Shown: one piece after another, positions 22,202-23,134 of the stretch
Position numbering within the stretch: the stretch's first letter is position 1
Layout: every line of letters begins with the position of its first letter
Assembly: GCA_938040725.1 (NCBI GenBank)
Contig: CALHZX010000051.1
Span: 1 to 23,134, forward strand
Direction of reading: 5' to 3'
DNA length: 23,134 nt
DNA from: an uncultured Actinomyces sp.
GTDB taxonomy: Bacteria > Actinomycetota > Actinomycetes > Actinomycetales > Actinomycetaceae
Translations under genes and position numbers: made by a program
Notes under the pieces: generated by a model
Databases searched by the model: none
What the model was told of the DNA's origin: nothing
The model's input: the letters and a program-made list of their open reading frames with translations, nothing else

Positions 22202-22375
22202 GTGCACAAGAGTAGCCTGCGGGTGCCCTGTGGATGGGGTGTGAAGTGGCTTTTCGTTGTACTTCGTGACATAAGCGCTTGTATGGTGTGCGCCCAGAAT
22301 CATCTTGTCCACACGGTTATGCACCAAAGGTGGATAACTTTCATGCTTTTGAGGATGGCAGGCATGTGGTTTGTG

Positions 22376-22381
22376 TATAAC
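22376..22381 (+). promoter_or_regulatory. Possible -10 box for serS
   Basis: TATAAC preceded by TGTG (extended -10-like) lies 74 nt upstream of the serS ATG. The nearest -35-like TTGAGG is 21 bp away, which is too far for a standard promoter, so this is tentative. Nothing else stands out in the 22202-22455 divergent gap. Confidence 0.3.
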
Positions 22382-22455
22382 CCTGACCTGTTGTGTTGAA
22401 TTCACAGCTGGACCGATATGGGACACGGGATGCCACCTGGCATAGGATGGGATGC

Positions 22456-23134
22456 ATGATTGATGTGCGTGCCCTGCGTGAAAACCCCGAACCCGCCCGC
22501 GCCTCCCAGCGTGCCCGCGGAGCCAACCCCGGCCTCGTCGATGAAATCATCGAGGCCGATGCCGCCCGTCGCGAGGCCCTCCAGGCCTTCGAGACGTTGC
22601 GAGCCACCCAAAAGGAGGTCTCCAAGTCCGTGGGTCGCGCCTCTCAGGAGGAGCGCCCGGCGATCCTGGCGAAGGCGAAGGAACTTGCCGAGCAGGTGAA
22701 GGCCGCTGAGGCCGCCGCGAACGCCGCCGACGCCGAGGCCGACCGCCTCGCCCGCCTCCTGCCGAACCTCGTGCTCGACGGCGTGCCCGTCGGCGGCGAG
22801 GAGGACTTCGTGGTTCTGCGCCACGAGGGCCCCGCCCCCCGCGACTTCGCGGCCGAAGGCTTCGAGCCTCAGGATCACCTCGCGCTGGGCGAGGGTCTGG
22901 ACGCGATCGACACCAAGCGCGGCGCGAAGGTCTCCGGCGCCCGCTTCTACTACCTCAAGGGCATCGGCGCCCGCCTCGAGCTGGCCATCATGACGATGGC
23001 GATGGATCAGGCGCTCGCCAACGGCTTCGTACCGATGATGACCCCGACGCTGGTCACCCCGCAGATCATGGGCGGCACGGGCTTCCTCAACGAGCACTCC
23101 GACGAGATCTACTACCTGCCCGCCGACGACCTGT
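22456..23134 (+). CDS. serS: Serine-tRNA ligase (5' part; continues beyond window)
   Basis: 226 codons are visible from ATG at 22456 (MIDVRALRENPEPARASQRA). The start matches the family N-terminus. The Shine-Dalgarno is weak (AGGATGGGATGC). The long antiparallel coiled-coil arm that grips tRNA-Ser spans about residues 25-100 (ETLRATQKEVSKSVG, then AKAKELAEQVKAAEAAANAA). LPNLVLDGVPVG and the start of the class II catalytic domain follow: LGEGLDAIDTKRGAKVSGAR and MTPTLVTPQIMGGTGF. The enzyme charges tRNA-Ser with serine in the cytosol. Class II motifs 2 and 3 lie beyond the right edge. Confidence 0.97.
   Translation, partial: MIDVRALRENPEPARASQRARGANPGLVDEIIEADAARREALQAFETLRATQKEVSKSVGRASQEERPAILAKAKELAEQVKAAEAAANAADAEADRLARLLPNLVLDGVPVGGEEDFVVLRHEGPAPRDFAAEGFEPQDHLALGEGLDAIDTKRGAKVSGARFYYLKGIGARLELAIMTMAMDQALANGFVPMMTPTLVTPQIMGGTGFLNEHSDEIYYLPADDL

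Noticed and set aside
22202..22455. T-box or other riboswitch leader upstream of serS
   Set aside because: No T-box sequence, specifier stem or terminator/antiterminator pair could be found in the 254-bp gap.

Overview
This is a GC-rich window from a Gram-positive actinobacterium. I read it as an oral/host-associated Actinomycetaceae member of the Actinomyces/Schaalia type; that placement is an inference. It rests on the high GC, the frequent GTG starts, a type VII secretion (ESX/WXG100) substrate operon, a membrane alpha/beta-hydrolase with an Abhydrolase_9 layout, a DUF6541-type membrane protein, and secreted proteins ending in aromatic-Gly cell-wall-binding repeats. No mobile element, rRNA or tRNA was recognised.

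Region 1 (1-3729, minus strand) is a tight four-gene operon. Three small helical WXG100-like proteins precede a very large repeat-rich T7SS substrate, which runs off the left edge so its C-terminal (probably toxin) domain is not visible. The ESX secretion machinery is not in the window. Upstream lie a short 3' remnant of a cation diffusion facilitator gene and a divergent membrane alpha/beta-hydrolase (3927-5648).

Region 2 (5649-11600) is a secreted-protein island: a palindrome cluster, a frameshifted cell-wall-binding gene, a 1269-residue multidomain subtilisin (S8) with C-terminal wall-binding repeats, and a small lipoprotein (11046-11513) that is a free-standing copy of that protease's signal peptide plus propeptide. 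A 20-bp-periodic repeat array sits in front of the lipoprotein gene. The frameshifted gene and the protease end in near-identical terminator hairpins. The protease/free propeptide pair is the most interesting candidate system here.

Region 3 (11615-13183) is an AT-richer Fic AMP-transferase gene with a C-terminal winged-helix domain, bracketed by two related AT-rich 31-bp palindromic elements. It looks like an acquired, probably self-regulated unit.

Region 4 (13218-19060) is an envelope/lipid cluster: an MprF-flippase-like membrane protein with a degenerate kinase domain (minus), then a divergent DedA protein translationally coupled to a DUF6541-type membrane protein.

Region 5 (19087-23134) is mostly housekeeping: prephenate dehydratase (pheA), a non-coding block of three diverged ~170-bp repeats rich in TGCAC/GTGCA, a diacylglycerol-kinase-family lipid kinase (minus), and the 5' part of serS.
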